Below, piece by piece: positions 57,006-64,000 of a stretch of DNA of 64,000 nt. The stretch lies in NCBI GenBank assembly GCA_964476565.1, contig CAYZBG010000002.1:1-64000 (forward strand), in the 5' to 3' direction. Below the pieces are notes generated by a model, which had not been told where the DNA came from, searched no databases, and worked only from the letters and a program-made list of their open reading frames with translations. The stretch's first letter is position 1, and each line of letters begins with the position of its first letter. Origin of the DNA: CAMAXB01 sp964476565 (lineage in GTDB: Bacteria > Verrucomicrobiota > Verrucomicrobiia > Opitutales > Opitutaceae). Both the position numbers and the translations under genes were made by a program.

Positions 57006-57034
57006 GGCGGGCCCCGAGCGGGCCCGCCTTTTTT
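57006..57034 (+). terminator. Rho-independent terminator
   Basis: A 9-bp GC stem (57006-57014 with 57020-57028) around CGAGC is followed by six T. It lies 17 bp after the stop of the large PVC protein gene and closes the ThuA operon. It is the clearest intrinsic terminator in the window. Confidence 0.93.
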
Positions 57035-57081
57035 GTGCCCAGTCGCCCCGGCCAGGCGCGACCGGTCTTGACTATTCGTAT

Positions 57082-57101
57082 ATTTCTGTTTTTTCTGAAA
57101 T
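57082..57101. promoter_or_regulatory. GbsR operator, copy 1
   Basis: ATTTCTG-N6-CTGAAAT ends 3 bp before the regulator ATG at 57105. A TTGACT hexamer at 57068-57073 could be the -35 box, so binding would cover the -10 region. An almost identical site lies at 57518-57537. Confidence 0.7.
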
Positions 57102-57104
57102 CAC

Positions 57105-57497
57105 ATGAAGCTGACCGCAACGACGCAGAAATTCATCGTGCACTGGGGTGAAATGGGCACCCGCTGGGGCATCAGCCGTTCGGTGGCGCAGATCCACGCC
57201 CTGCTCATGATGTCGAAGGAGCCGCTCGCGGCAGACGAGATCTGCGCGACCCTCGACATTGCCCGCTCGAACGTCAGCACCGGCCTGAAGGAGCTGCAGG
57301 CCTGGGGTCTTGTGCGCATCGTGCACCGNNNNNNNNNNNNNNNNNNNNNNNNNNNNNNNNNNNNNNNNNNNNNNNNNNNNNNNNNNNNNNNNNNNNNNNN
57401 NNNNNNNNNNNNNNNNNNNNNNNNNNNNGCCCTCTCCCCCTCCGCCCTCCGCCGCTTCGCCCAATTGAGCGACAAGATCTTCAAACTCGCCGGCTAA
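57105..57497 (+). CDS. GbsR/MarR family regulator, split by gap
   Basis: A winged-helix regulator. The visible N-terminal 74 residues read FIVHWGEMGTRWGISRSVAQIHALLMMSKEPLAADEIC and LDIARSNVSTGLKELQAWGLVR, typical of the GbsR group. The C-terminal 23 residues follow the gap (ALSPSALRRFAQLSDKIFKLAG). Full-length homologues are about 160-180 residues, so the real gap is likely larger than the 100-N placeholder. Matching ATTTCTG-N6-CTGAAAT sites lie before this gene and before the next, suggesting autoregulation and control of the downstream pair. Confidence 0.85.
   Translation: MKLTATTQKFIVHWGEMGTRWGISRSVAQIHALLMMSKEPLAADEICATLDIARSNVSTGLKELQAWGLVRIVHXXXXXXXXXXXXXXXXXXXXXXXXXXXXXXXXXXALSPSALRRFAQLSDKIFKLAG
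57329..57428. other. Assembly gap (100 N) inside gene
   Basis: A run of exactly 100 N interrupts the GbsR-type gene; length and frame across it are unknown. Confidence 0.99.
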
Positions 57498-57517
57498 GGC
57501 CGTCTTTTTACCCATTT

Positions 57518-57537
57518 ATTTCTGTTTTGTCTGAAAT
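57518..57537. promoter_or_regulatory. GbsR operator, copy 2
   Basis: ATTTCTGTTTTGTCTGAAAT differs from copy 1 (57082-57101) at one base. It ends 15 bp before the ATG of the small membrane protein gene. Confidence 0.7.
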
Positions 57538-57552
57538 TAAAATCTAAACAAC

Positions 57553-57945
57553 ATGAACATCATCACCCTTGCCTACCTGCTCTACCTGGCGGCCAGCATC
57601 GGCCTCACGGTCTGGGTCGCCCGAACGCTGCATCGCAACGGCCACATTTTTCTCGTTCAGGCCTTTCGGGGCAACGAGGCCATGGCGGCCTCGGTCAACC
57701 ATCTGCTCGTGGTCGGCTTTTATCTGATCAATCTCGGCTTCGTATCGCTCGCCCTGCGCTACGGCGCGCCGCCGCGCGACACCGCGGAGCTGATCCTGTA
57801 CCTCAGCACCAAGCTTGGCCTTGTGCTGCTGGTCCTCGGCGCCATGCACTTTTTCAACATGTTCAATTTCGACAAAATGCGGCGCAAGGGCACGCGGCAC
57901 GACCCCGCCGGCACCATCCCTCCGGCCCTGCCGGGGCATCCCTGA
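57553..57945 (+). CDS. Small membrane protein
   Basis: A 130-residue protein with three hydrophobic segments: IITLAYLLYLAASIGLTVWVA, VNHLLVVGFYLINLGFVSLAL and TKLGLVLLVLGAMHFFNMFNF. HNxxxxN-type residues in helices (GNEAMAASVNHLLVVGFYLIN) are similar to uncharacterised membrane proteins found next to GbsR regulators. It lies between the second regulator operator and an SDR gene 8 bp downstream, so it is probably under GbsR control. Function unknown. Confidence 0.75.
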   Translation: MNIITLAYLLYLAASIGLTVWVARTLHRNGHIFLVQAFRGNEAMAASVNHLLVVGFYLINLGFVSLALRYGAPPRDTAELILYLSTKLGLVLLVLGAMHFFNMFNFDKMRRKGTRHDPAGTIPPALPGHP

Positions 57946-57953
57946 TCTAGACC

Positions 57954-58895
57954 ATGAAAATCGTCCTCGCCGGCGCCACGGGTCAGATCGGGACCATGCT
58001 CCGGCGAGCATGGGAACGGGAGGGGCATGACCTCGTGGTGCTGAGCCGTAACTCGTCCTCCTCGGCCGGACGCGTCATCCCTTGGGATGGCCGCACCGTC
58101 GGCCCCTGGGCCGACTCGCTCGACGGAGCCGACGTCGTAGTGAATCTCGCGGGCCGGTCGGTCAATTGCCGCTACACGCCGCGCAATCTCGCCGACATGA
58201 TGTCCTCACGGGTCGATTCCACCCGCGTGATGGGCGAGGCGATCTCACGCGCCCAGCGACCACCCCGGGTGTGGCTGCAGATGAGCACGGCCACCATCTA
58301 CGCCCACCGCTTCGACGCACCCAACGACGAAGCCACCGGGCTCCTCGGGGGCGCGGAGCCCGACGTGCCCCGTTATTGGGATCGCAGCATCGAAATCGCC
58401 CGTGCCTGGGAGCAGGCGCTGGACGACGCCCCCACCCCGAGCACGCGCAAAGTCGCGCTGCGCACCGCCATGGTGATGAGTCCCGATGCGGGCGGCGTCT
58501 TCGACACGTTAGCCACCTTGGCGAAGCGGGGTTTGGGCGGTCCCGCCGGCAACGGCCGGCAATTCGTGTCGTGGATTCACGAGCACGATTTCGTCGCCGC
58601 CATCCGCTTCCTGCTCGCTCGCGACGACCTCGCCGGCCCGGTCAACCTCTGCGCCCCGTCGCCTTTACCCAACCGCGACTTTCAGCACCACCTCCGCTTG
58701 GCGCTGGGCGTCCGCGTCGGCCTGCCGGCCCCTCGTTTCCTGCTCGAAGCCGGCGCATGGTTTCTCCGCACGGACACGGAACTCATCCTCAAGAGCCGCC
58801 GCGTCGCACCCCGGCGCCTGCTCGAGGCGGGTTTCACCTTTGCCTTTCCGGCTTGGCCGGAGGCAGCCGCCGACCTCGCCCGGCGGTGGCGCTAG
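57954..58895 (+). CDS. TIGR01777 family SDR (YfcH-like epimerase)
   Basis: A 313-residue NAD(P)-binding protein. The nucleotide loop is VLAGATGQIGTML, VVNLAGRSV follows, and the family feature RVDSTRVMGEAI and GNGRQFVSWIHEHDFVAAI identify the TIGR01777 group; a DUF1731 C-terminal segment lies after residue 265 (RVAPRRLLEAGFTFAFPAW). The catalytic Tyr-Lys pair of classical SDRs is not evident, as usual for the group. It is 8 bp after the membrane protein gene. Role unknown. Confidence 0.88.
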   Translation: MKIVLAGATGQIGTMLRRAWEREGHDLVVLSRNSSSSAGRVIPWDGRTVGPWADSLDGADVVVNLAGRSVNCRYTPRNLADMMSSRVDSTRVMGEAISRAQRPPRVWLQMSTATIYAHRFDAPNDEATGLLGGAEPDVPRYWDRSIEIARAWEQALDDAPTPSTRKVALRTAMVMSPDAGGVFDTLATLAKRGLGGPAGNGRQFVSWIHEHDFVAAIRFLLARDDLAGPVNLCAPSPLPNRDFQHHLRLALGVRVGLPAPRFLLEAGAWFLRTDTELILKSRRVAPRRLLEAGFTFAFPAWPEAAADLARRWR

Positions 58896-59207
58896 GGTGA
58901 AGGTTCAAACTACGCGCGGAGAGCCCCGCGTATCCACCTGCGGTCCGAGTTAGGGCGGTTTATCCGAAACCGCCGCCGCCGGATTGAGGTCGGCGGACGG
59001 CTCGGAGATCCGTCCCTACCTAGGTCAGCGCGATCCCCGGGCTGGCGTGCCATCGCGCAAACCACGCACGGAGGGACCCGCGCGTCCACCTCGGCCCGGA
59101 GATGAATTGCGATGCGGAGGGCGCCGCCAGCCTGCAGCCCACGCAACGTTGCCGTGACGAGCGCACTTTGTTTCGACGCGGTCCGCGGCTTGCTTCAAGG
59201 TCCGCTC
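58896..59207. repeat. Composite palindromic intergenic region
   Basis: This 312-bp gap holds a CGCGCGGAG-type palindrome (about 58913-58935), hairpin unit A (58954-58974), hairpin unit B (58995-59015), and a second CGCACGGAG-type copy (about 59064-59085), so the outer copies bracket the two hairpins. Nothing coding is evident, although the phosphatase gene has in-frame upstream codons. Confidence 0.65.
58954..59015. repeat. Two-hairpin element, copy 2 (inverted)
   Basis: Unit A (58954-58974, loop ATCCG) and unit B (58995-59015) appear in the order and strand opposite to those at 18161-18215. Unit B is an exact reverse complement; unit A differs from the 22.7 kb copy at one loop base. The spacer here is 20 nt. 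Confidence 0.8.
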
Positions 59208-60593
59208 ATGATGCCGCGCCTTCCTGCCGTCTGCTTGTTCCTCCTCGCGTTCGTCGCCGGGTCGCTCCCGGCCCAGACCGGCCGGTTGGTTTCCGGACCG
59301 ATGCTCGGCTATCAGACCCATCGCGAGGTGTTGATTTGGCTCGAGACCGCCGACGCGCAGGCGATCAAGCTCACTTACCATCCCGTGGATCGCCCTGACG
59401 CGGCCCGGACCACCGTCATCTCCGATCCGCCGGCCACGCCCGCCGGCACCCAGGTATCAAAGATCGTCCTGCCCCTTCTGGAGCGCGGCCAAACCTACGT
59501 CTATCGCCTCGAGATCGACGACCAACCGGTGGTCCGACCCTATCCGCTCCAGTTCAAGACCACGGCCCAGTGGGAATGGAACACCCCGCCGCCTGACTTC
59601 AGCTTTCTCTTCGGATCCTGCGCTTATTTCAACGACGCGCCCTTCGATCGTCCCGGTACGCCGTATGGCGCAGGCACCGCCATCTTCCTTCAAATGGCGA
59701 AGTCCGGCGCTGACTTCATGCTCTGGGGCGGCGACAACCTCTACCTGCGCGAGTCGGATTGGTCCTCCGAAAGCGGCATCTGGTACCGCTACTCGAAGGA
59801 CCGGTCCACGCCCGACCTGCAGCCGCTGCTGGCCGCCATGCCCCACTATGCCACGTGGGACGATCATGACTTTGGTCCCAACAATTCGAATACCGGCTAC
59901 GAGCTGAAACACGTCACCCTCGAGGCCTTCCAGACGTACTGGGGCAACCGGACCTACGGTGAGCCCGACAATCCGGGCATCTACGGCAAGTTTCAGTGGG
60001 GCGACGCCGCCTTCTTCGTCCTCGACAACCGCTACCACCGCGACGAGTCCCACACCGACGAGACTACCCTCGCCCGCAAGTCCCAGTACGGCCGCGCCCA
60101 GCTCGACTGGTTGCGCCAGAACCTCATCAGCATGAAGGAGGGCAACAACACCCGGCATTCGCCGCTCCGCTTCATCGTCACGGGCGGACAGTTTCTCTCC
60201 GACCGCATCTATCCCGACTCGGAGGCCCACAGCCGCTACGTCGCCGAACGGGCCGAGATCCTCGAAATCATCCGCCAACACCAAATTCCAGGCGTGATCT
60301 TCCTCACCGGCGACGTGCACTACACCGAGCTCGCCCGCCGCACCGATCTGCTGCCCTACCCGCTTTACGAGCTCACGTCCTCCCCGCTTTCCAGCGGCGC
60401 CCACTCGCGTCCGTTGCACGCCGATCCCAACCGCATCGAGGGCACAGCCGTGCAGTCGCAGAACTACTGCAAGGTCGCGATCTCCGGCCCGGTCGACGAC
60501 CGGATCGTCACGATCACTTGCTTCAATCCCGCCGGCGAACAGCTTTGGCAGCAGGTGATCCGCGCCCGTGACCTCGCGTGGCCGGCCCCGTGA
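59208..60593 (+). CDS. PhoD-like alkaline phosphatase
   Basis: A 461-residue exported metallophosphoesterase. A signal peptide (LPAVCLFLLAFVAGSLPAQT) precedes a fibronectin-like N-terminal domain. The PhoD core has LFGSCAYFND, MLWGGDNLYLRE, YATWDDHDFGPNNSN and FLTGDVHYTELA, which supply the metal-binding Asp, Asn and His residues. It probably hydrolyses phosphate diesters or monoesters in the periplasm. Two adjacent ATGs (59208 and 59211) are possible starts. The AMP nucleosidase gene follows after 14 bp. Confidence 0.9.
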   Translation: MMPRLPAVCLFLLAFVAGSLPAQTGRLVSGPMLGYQTHREVLIWLETADAQAIKLTYHPVDRPDAARTTVISDPPATPAGTQVSKIVLPLLERGQTYVYRLEIDDQPVVRPYPLQFKTTAQWEWNTPPPDFSFLFGSCAYFNDAPFDRPGTPYGAGTAIFLQMAKSGADFMLWGGDNLYLRESDWSSESGIWYRYSKDRSTPDLQPLLAAMPHYATWDDHDFGPNNSNTGYELKHVTLEAFQTYWGNRTYGEPDNPGIYGKFQWGDAAFFVLDNRYHRDESHTDETTLARKSQYGRAQLDWLRQNLISMKEGNNTRHSPLRFIVTGGQFLSDRIYPDSEAHSRYVAERAEILEIIRQHQIPGVIFLTGDVHYTELARRTDLLPYPLYELTSSPLSSGAHSRPLHADPNRIEGTAVQSQNYCKVAISGPVDDRIVTITCFNPAGEQLWQQVIRARDLAWPAP

Positions 60594-60607
60594 CCCTCCC
60601 GCTTCCC

Positions 60608-61378
60608 ATGAAAACCCGCCGTGAGATTGTGGAAAACTGGCTGCCGCGCTACACCGGCGTGCCGCTGAGTGAGTTTGGCGACCACATCCTGCTCACCAAT
60701 TTTCACCGCTATGTGAAGCTGTTTGCCGACTGGCACGGCGTGCCGATGCGGGGGCTCGACAAACCGATGCCCAACGCGACGGCTGGCCGGATCACGATCG
60801 TCAACTTCGGCATGGGCAGCGCCACGGCTGCAACGGTGATGGACCTGCTGAGCGCGATCACGCCGAAGGCCGTGCTCTTCCTCGGCAAATGCGGCGGCAT
60901 CAAGCACCGGGCTGAGATTGGCGATCTCATCCTGCCGATCGCCGCCATCCGCGGCGAAGGCACGAGCAACGATTACTTTCCGCCCGAAGTGCCCGCCCTG
61001 CCGGCCTTCGCCCTCCAGAAGGCCATCTCCACCACCATTCGCGATCATGCCCGGGACTACTGGACCGGCACCGTCTACACCACCAACCGCCGGGTCTGGG
61101 AGCACGACGAGAAATTCAAAAAATACCTCCAGACCATCCGGGTCATGGCGGTCGACATGGAGACGGCGACGATCTTCATGACCGGCTTCTTCAACGAGAC
61201 CCCGACCGGAGCGCTGCTTCTGGTCAGCGACCAACCCATGGTGCCCGAGGGAATCAAGACGGCCGAGAGCGACCTCAAGGTCGACGAAGAGTTCGTCGAG
61301 GATCACCTTCGCATCGGCATCGACTCGCTCAAGCAACTCATCAACGGCGGCCTGACGGTGAAGCACCTGAAGTTCTAG
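60608..61378 (+). CDS. amn: AMP nucleosidase, short form
   Basis: A 256-residue purine nucleoside phosphorylase-fold enzyme that splits AMP into adenine and ribose 5-phosphate. ITIVNFGMGSATAATVMDLL, AVLFLGKCGGI, GEGTSNDYFPPEVPALPAF and VMAVDMETATIF are the diagnostic blocks. It lacks the extra N-terminal domain of E. coli Amn (484 residues), as in Bacteroidota forms. Its position after a phosphatase gene suggests nucleotide salvage, but cotranscription is not proven. Confidence 0.92.
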   Translation: MKTRREIVENWLPRYTGVPLSEFGDHILLTNFHRYVKLFADWHGVPMRGLDKPMPNATAGRITIVNFGMGSATAATVMDLLSAITPKAVLFLGKCGGIKHRAEIGDLILPIAAIRGEGTSNDYFPPEVPALPAFALQKAISTTIRDHARDYWTGTVYTTNRRVWEHDEKFKKYLQTIRVMAVDMETATIFMTGFFNETPTGALLLVSDQPMVPEGIKTAESDLKVDEEFVEDHLRIGIDSLKQLINGGLTVKHLKF

Positions 61379-61430
61379 GGCCTGTCTGGGTAGCGCGAGA
61401 GCCCAGCGCTGAGAGCGCAGCCGGGAGCGG

Positions 61431-63296
61431 TCAACGCAGGCGATGCTTGTCCACGTACGCGGCCACCGCCGCGTGGACCACCGGTGCGGCAAACTCCGCC
61501 CCGGCAAACTCCACGCCGACCTGCGGTGCCTCTAGAGCCACCGCCACCGCAATCGCCGGACGATCCGCCGGCGCAAAGGCGAGGAACCACGCCACATTGG
61601 TCATGCCTGCATCCGTTTCGATTTGCGCCGTGCCCGTTTTGCCGGCGATCGGAATGCCCGGTACCTGCGCTCGCTGGCCGATCCCGGACTCGACCACGGC
61701 GCGCATGCCGTCCAACAGGGCGCCATAGTCCCGGTCGCCAAGGCCCAGCGGTTCAGGCGGACGATCGGCGGTGGGTTGCCGTCCCGGAGCGTGCACGACC
61801 GTCGGCACCGTCAGGGTCTCGCGCCGGGCGAGCGAGGCCATCGCCGACGCCGCCTGCAGCGGCGAGAGCCGCAGGTCGCCCTGACCAATGGCGAGGTTGA
61901 CGGTGTCACGGTCCGTCCACGCGCCGCGACCGGCGTCCTGCTTCCAGCGGGCATCTGGCACCAGCATGCGGCGGGTCTCCGCCGGCAGGTCGATGCCGGT
62001 CGGAGCGTCCATATGAAAGCGTCGTGCCTCACCGGCCAGCGCGTCCGCCCCTGCGGCAAGACCAGCCTGGTAGGCATACACGTTGCAGCTCTGCGCCAGA
62101 GCGGTGCGCAACGGCAAAGCCCCGTGGCCTTCCGGCCGGTGACACCCGAACCGGTGTCCGGCGACCTCGAGCCCGCCCTCGCACCGGGTGCGGGCAAAGG
62201 GATCGAGCGTGCCCGCGCGCAGTCCAGCGAGCACGGTGAAGACTTTGAAGGTCGATCCCGGAGGATACAGGCCCTGCGTGGCACGGTTGAACCATCCGCC
62301 GGCAGCATCGATCTGCGCCTTGATCGCAAGACTCATCCCGGGCGACACCGCGCTGAGGTCGAAATCGGGCTTGCTGACCAGCGCGAGCACCTCGCCCGTG
62401 GCTACGTGCAGCACCACCGCGGCGCCGCGTCCTCCTCCTGGCGTGGCCGACATCGCCGCGTCGACCGCCCGTTGAAGGTCGAGGTCGAGGCTCAGGCGGA
62501 CGTTCTCGCCTGGCACCGGTTCGATGCGGGTCCCGTCCACCGCGAGCGGAAAACCGCCGGCATCCACCCGCACCACCTCGGCGCCAGGGCGGCCGGACAG
62601 GCGCTCCTCCCACCCGAGCTCCACCCCGGAGTCGCCGGTGGTATCCAAAAATCGCGTACTGCCGAGGGAGGGATCGCCGGGTACCGCTGCGGGGGCGCGC
62701 ATGTCGCGCCGAACCCGTCCGAGCACGTGGGCGGCGAGCGCTCCGTGCGGATAGGTGCGCTCGCTCCGCGCGCGCAGCCGGACCGGGTCGTCGGCCGCCA
62801 GCGCGCCGCGCAGGCGCTCCGCCTCCTCCGGCCGCAGGTCCGCGGCGAGGACCACCGGCGCCATCCGGTCGAGTCTCAGCTGCCGGCGCACCACCTCGGT
62901 CGGAAACGCCTCCGCCCGGCCCAGCAGGGCCTGGATGCGCCGGTGCTCGCGGTGCAGCGCATCCACCCGCGCTTCGAGCCCCGGGCTGCCGCCCAGCCGC
63001 ACGTCGCCGGCGAGGATCACCGCGTCCGTGCGCCACGCCGTGCCGGCCAGCACTCGGCCTTCCCGATCGAGCACATCGCCGCGAGGCGCGGGCAGCGGAA
63101 GACGGCGCAAGGTCTGGCGGTCGTGCTTTTCCCGCAGGGCCGGCGCCTCGGAGAGTTGCACGCGGCCGAGTCCGACCAGCAGCAGGAAGAAACCGGCGCC
63201 CAGGGCGAGCGCCACCACGACCAAGCGTCCGCGCCGCCCGCGCGGGTTTCCGGCGTCGTCCAAGGTTCCGTCCCGCTCGGGCGTCGGGCGGGTCAT
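61431..63296 (-). CDS. mrdA: Penicillin-binding protein 2 (transpeptidase)
   Basis: A 621-residue class B PBP for elongation of the cell wall. One membrane anchor (LVVVALALGAGFFLLLVGLG, residues 25-44) precedes the dimerisation domain with RRLPLPAPRGDVLDREGRVLA. The transpeptidase motifs are STFK (serine near residue 346, in YPPGSTFKVF), SCN (AQSCNVY) and KTG (IAGKTGTAQ). The MrdA class is favoured over FtsI by the PPGSTFK context, but other elongation genes (rodA, mreBCD) are not in view. It begins 4 bp after the upstream gene stop. Confidence 0.9.
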   Translation of the reverse strand: MTRPTPERDGTLDDAGNPRGRRGRLVVVALALGAGFFLLLVGLGRVQLSEAPALREKHDRQTLRRLPLPAPRGDVLDREGRVLAGTAWRTDAVILAGDVRLGGSPGLEARVDALHREHRRIQALLGRAEAFPTEVVRRQLRLDRMAPVVLAADLRPEEAERLRGALAADDPVRLRARSERTYPHGALAAHVLGRVRRDMRAPAAVPGDPSLGSTRFLDTTGDSGVELGWEERLSGRPGAEVVRVDAGGFPLAVDGTRIEPVPGENVRLSLDLDLQRAVDAAMSATPGGGRGAAVVLHVATGEVLALVSKPDFDLSAVSPGMSLAIKAQIDAAGGWFNRATQGLYPPGSTFKVFTVLAGLRAGTLDPFARTRCEGGLEVAGHRFGCHRPEGHGALPLRTALAQSCNVYAYQAGLAAGADALAGEARRFHMDAPTGIDLPAETRRMLVPDARWKQDAGRGAWTDRDTVNLAIGQGDLRLSPLQAASAMASLARRETLTVPTVVHAPGRQPTADRPPEPLGLGDRDYGALLDGMRAVVESGIGQRAQVPGIPIAGKTGTAQIETDAGMTNVAWFLAFAPADRPAIAVAVALEAPQVGVEFAGAEFAAPVVHAAVAAYVDKHRLR

Positions 63297-63300
63297 TGCC

Positions 63301-64000
63301 TCACCGCTTGTTCTTCGGCGGCGGTCCGTTCTTCCACAGGCGGTACTTGATCGTGACCGAAACGTCGAAGTTGGGCACGTACGGCAGGCTACCGAGGCTG
63401 TCGAAGGTCTTGGTTCCCTCGATGTAATCCTGCGTACCGTCGTTGGGCTCGATGATGGTGAAGGTCTCCGGGTGGATGCCTTCGAGCAGGCTCAGGTACG
63501 CCGGAGCGGAGGTGTTGACTGCGCGACCGTTGGCCTGCTCCGAACGGCTCACGAGGCACTCCGCCCCGAAGAAGGGCTGCAGTTCGAGCGTCATGAAGCC
63601 GCCGTTGAAGGTGAGCGTGGCGCTGCCGCTGGGTTCAGAACGGGAGTAGAGCGGCAGCTGGTTGTGCGCCGGCGGGCGAATCTGCAGCGGACCGCTCGCC
63701 TCGTAGCGATTGTGACTGTCCTTGGTCTTGGCGCTCGAGGAATCGTTGAGCCGGAAATAGCGCGAATCACCATCCACCTCGAGCCGATGCCGTCCGTCGT
63801 TGGCGTAGTCGCGCGCCTCCTCGGCCTCTTCCGCCCACTCCGGGGTGTGCAGGCGTCCTTCCATCAGGCGATCCATGCTCCACCGGTACTCGGTCGGTTT
63901 GCCGCCCTTCTCCGCCTTCTTGTACTCCGAGCCGGACGCCTTGGCGATGATCTCAAATTCACCCTCCCAGGCCGGCTCCTTCCAATCCCGGACTTCAAAC
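63301..64000 (-). CDS. Uncharacterised protein, 5' end outside window
   Basis: The reading frame stays open from the window edge for about 232 residues and ends 4 bp before the PBP2 start, so the true start lies beyond 64000. Visible text includes WKEPAWEGEFEIIAKASGSEYKKAEKGG, SATLTFNGGFMTLELQPFFGAECLVS and a basic C-terminus. An internal ATG at 63876 is unlikely to be the start because the upstream codons show normal composition. I do not recognise a family. It is probably cotranscribed with mrdA. Confidence 0.65.
   Translation of the reverse strand, partial: FEVRDWKEPAWEGEFEIIAKASGSEYKKAEKGGKPTEYRWSMDRLMEGRLHTPEWAEEAEEARDYANDGRHRLEVDGDSRYFRLNDSSSAKTKDSHNRYEASGPLQIRPPAHNQLPLYSRSEPSGSATLTFNGGFMTLELQPFFGAECLVSRSEQANGRAVNTSAPAYLSLLEGIHPETFTIIEPNDGTQDYIEGTKTFDSLGSLPYVPNFDVSVTIKYRLWKNGPPPKNKR

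Overview
This 64 kb window is high-GC chromosomal DNA, most likely from a member of the Opitutaceae (phylum Verrucomicrobiota). The evidence is three large TonB-dependent receptors with the AQ-type N-terminus and aromatic C-terminus usual in that family, a PVC-type haem-binding/HEAT/cytochrome c protein next to a ThuA protein, a GldA/GldF/GldG/DUF4340 ABC export cassette, and many GTG/ATG starts without strong Shine-Dalgarno sites. No tRNA, rRNA, CRISPR array, prophage or insertion sequence was seen. Two 100-N blocks (29084-29183 and 57329-57428) are assembly gaps.

Layout. 0.2-4.7 kb: ABC export cassette. 5-7.6 kb: an SMR guanidinium-type exporter divergent from a TonB siderophore-type receptor. 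7.7-17.2 kb: a GntR regulator divergent, across a TTGTATACAA-type operator, from a TonB receptor and a tightly overlapped operon encoding an AtzH-like protein, an AtzE-family amidase, a biuret-hydrolase-like cysteine hydrolase, an NCS2-type permease and an allophanate hydrolase. This reads as a complete route for uptake and mineralisation of biuret, or a related N-carbamoyl compound, to ammonia and CO2. 17.2-20.1 kb: metF, a small cytochrome c, a DUF1330 protein and a LysR regulator. 20.2-29.0 kb: a LacI regulator, a Gfo/Idh/MocA oxidoreductase, two exported helical-toroid proteins and a large TonB receptor. The same 17-bp palindrome lies upstream of both lacI and the receptor, so this is probably one carbohydrate-use regulon.

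29.2-36.1 kb: a SUI1 factor, then sucA-sucB-lpd (2-oxoglutarate dehydrogenase). 36.4-40.9 kb: xer-type recombinase and mazG, trpC, an MscS channel and rsmA. 40.9-50.1 kb: an exported protein of unknown function, then an efflux adaptor with two RND pumps, the first carrying an unusual membrane insertion. 50.1-57.0 kb: a PAS-AraC regulator divergent from ThuA, sugar isomerase, alpha/beta hydrolase and a giant SGNH-PVC-HEAT-cytochrome c protein. 57.1-58.9 kb: a GbsR/MarR regulator (interrupted by the second gap), a membrane protein and a TIGR01777 SDR, with twin operators. 59.2-64 kb: PhoD-like phosphatase, AMP nucleosidase, PBP2 and a partial unknown gene.

Intergenic DNA is rich in repeats that the genes do not explain: blocks of eight contiguous degenerate heptamers, long imperfect inverted repeats of a CGCAGAGA type, and a two-hairpin element present in opposite orientation at 18 kb and 59 kb with a half copy at 22.7 kb.
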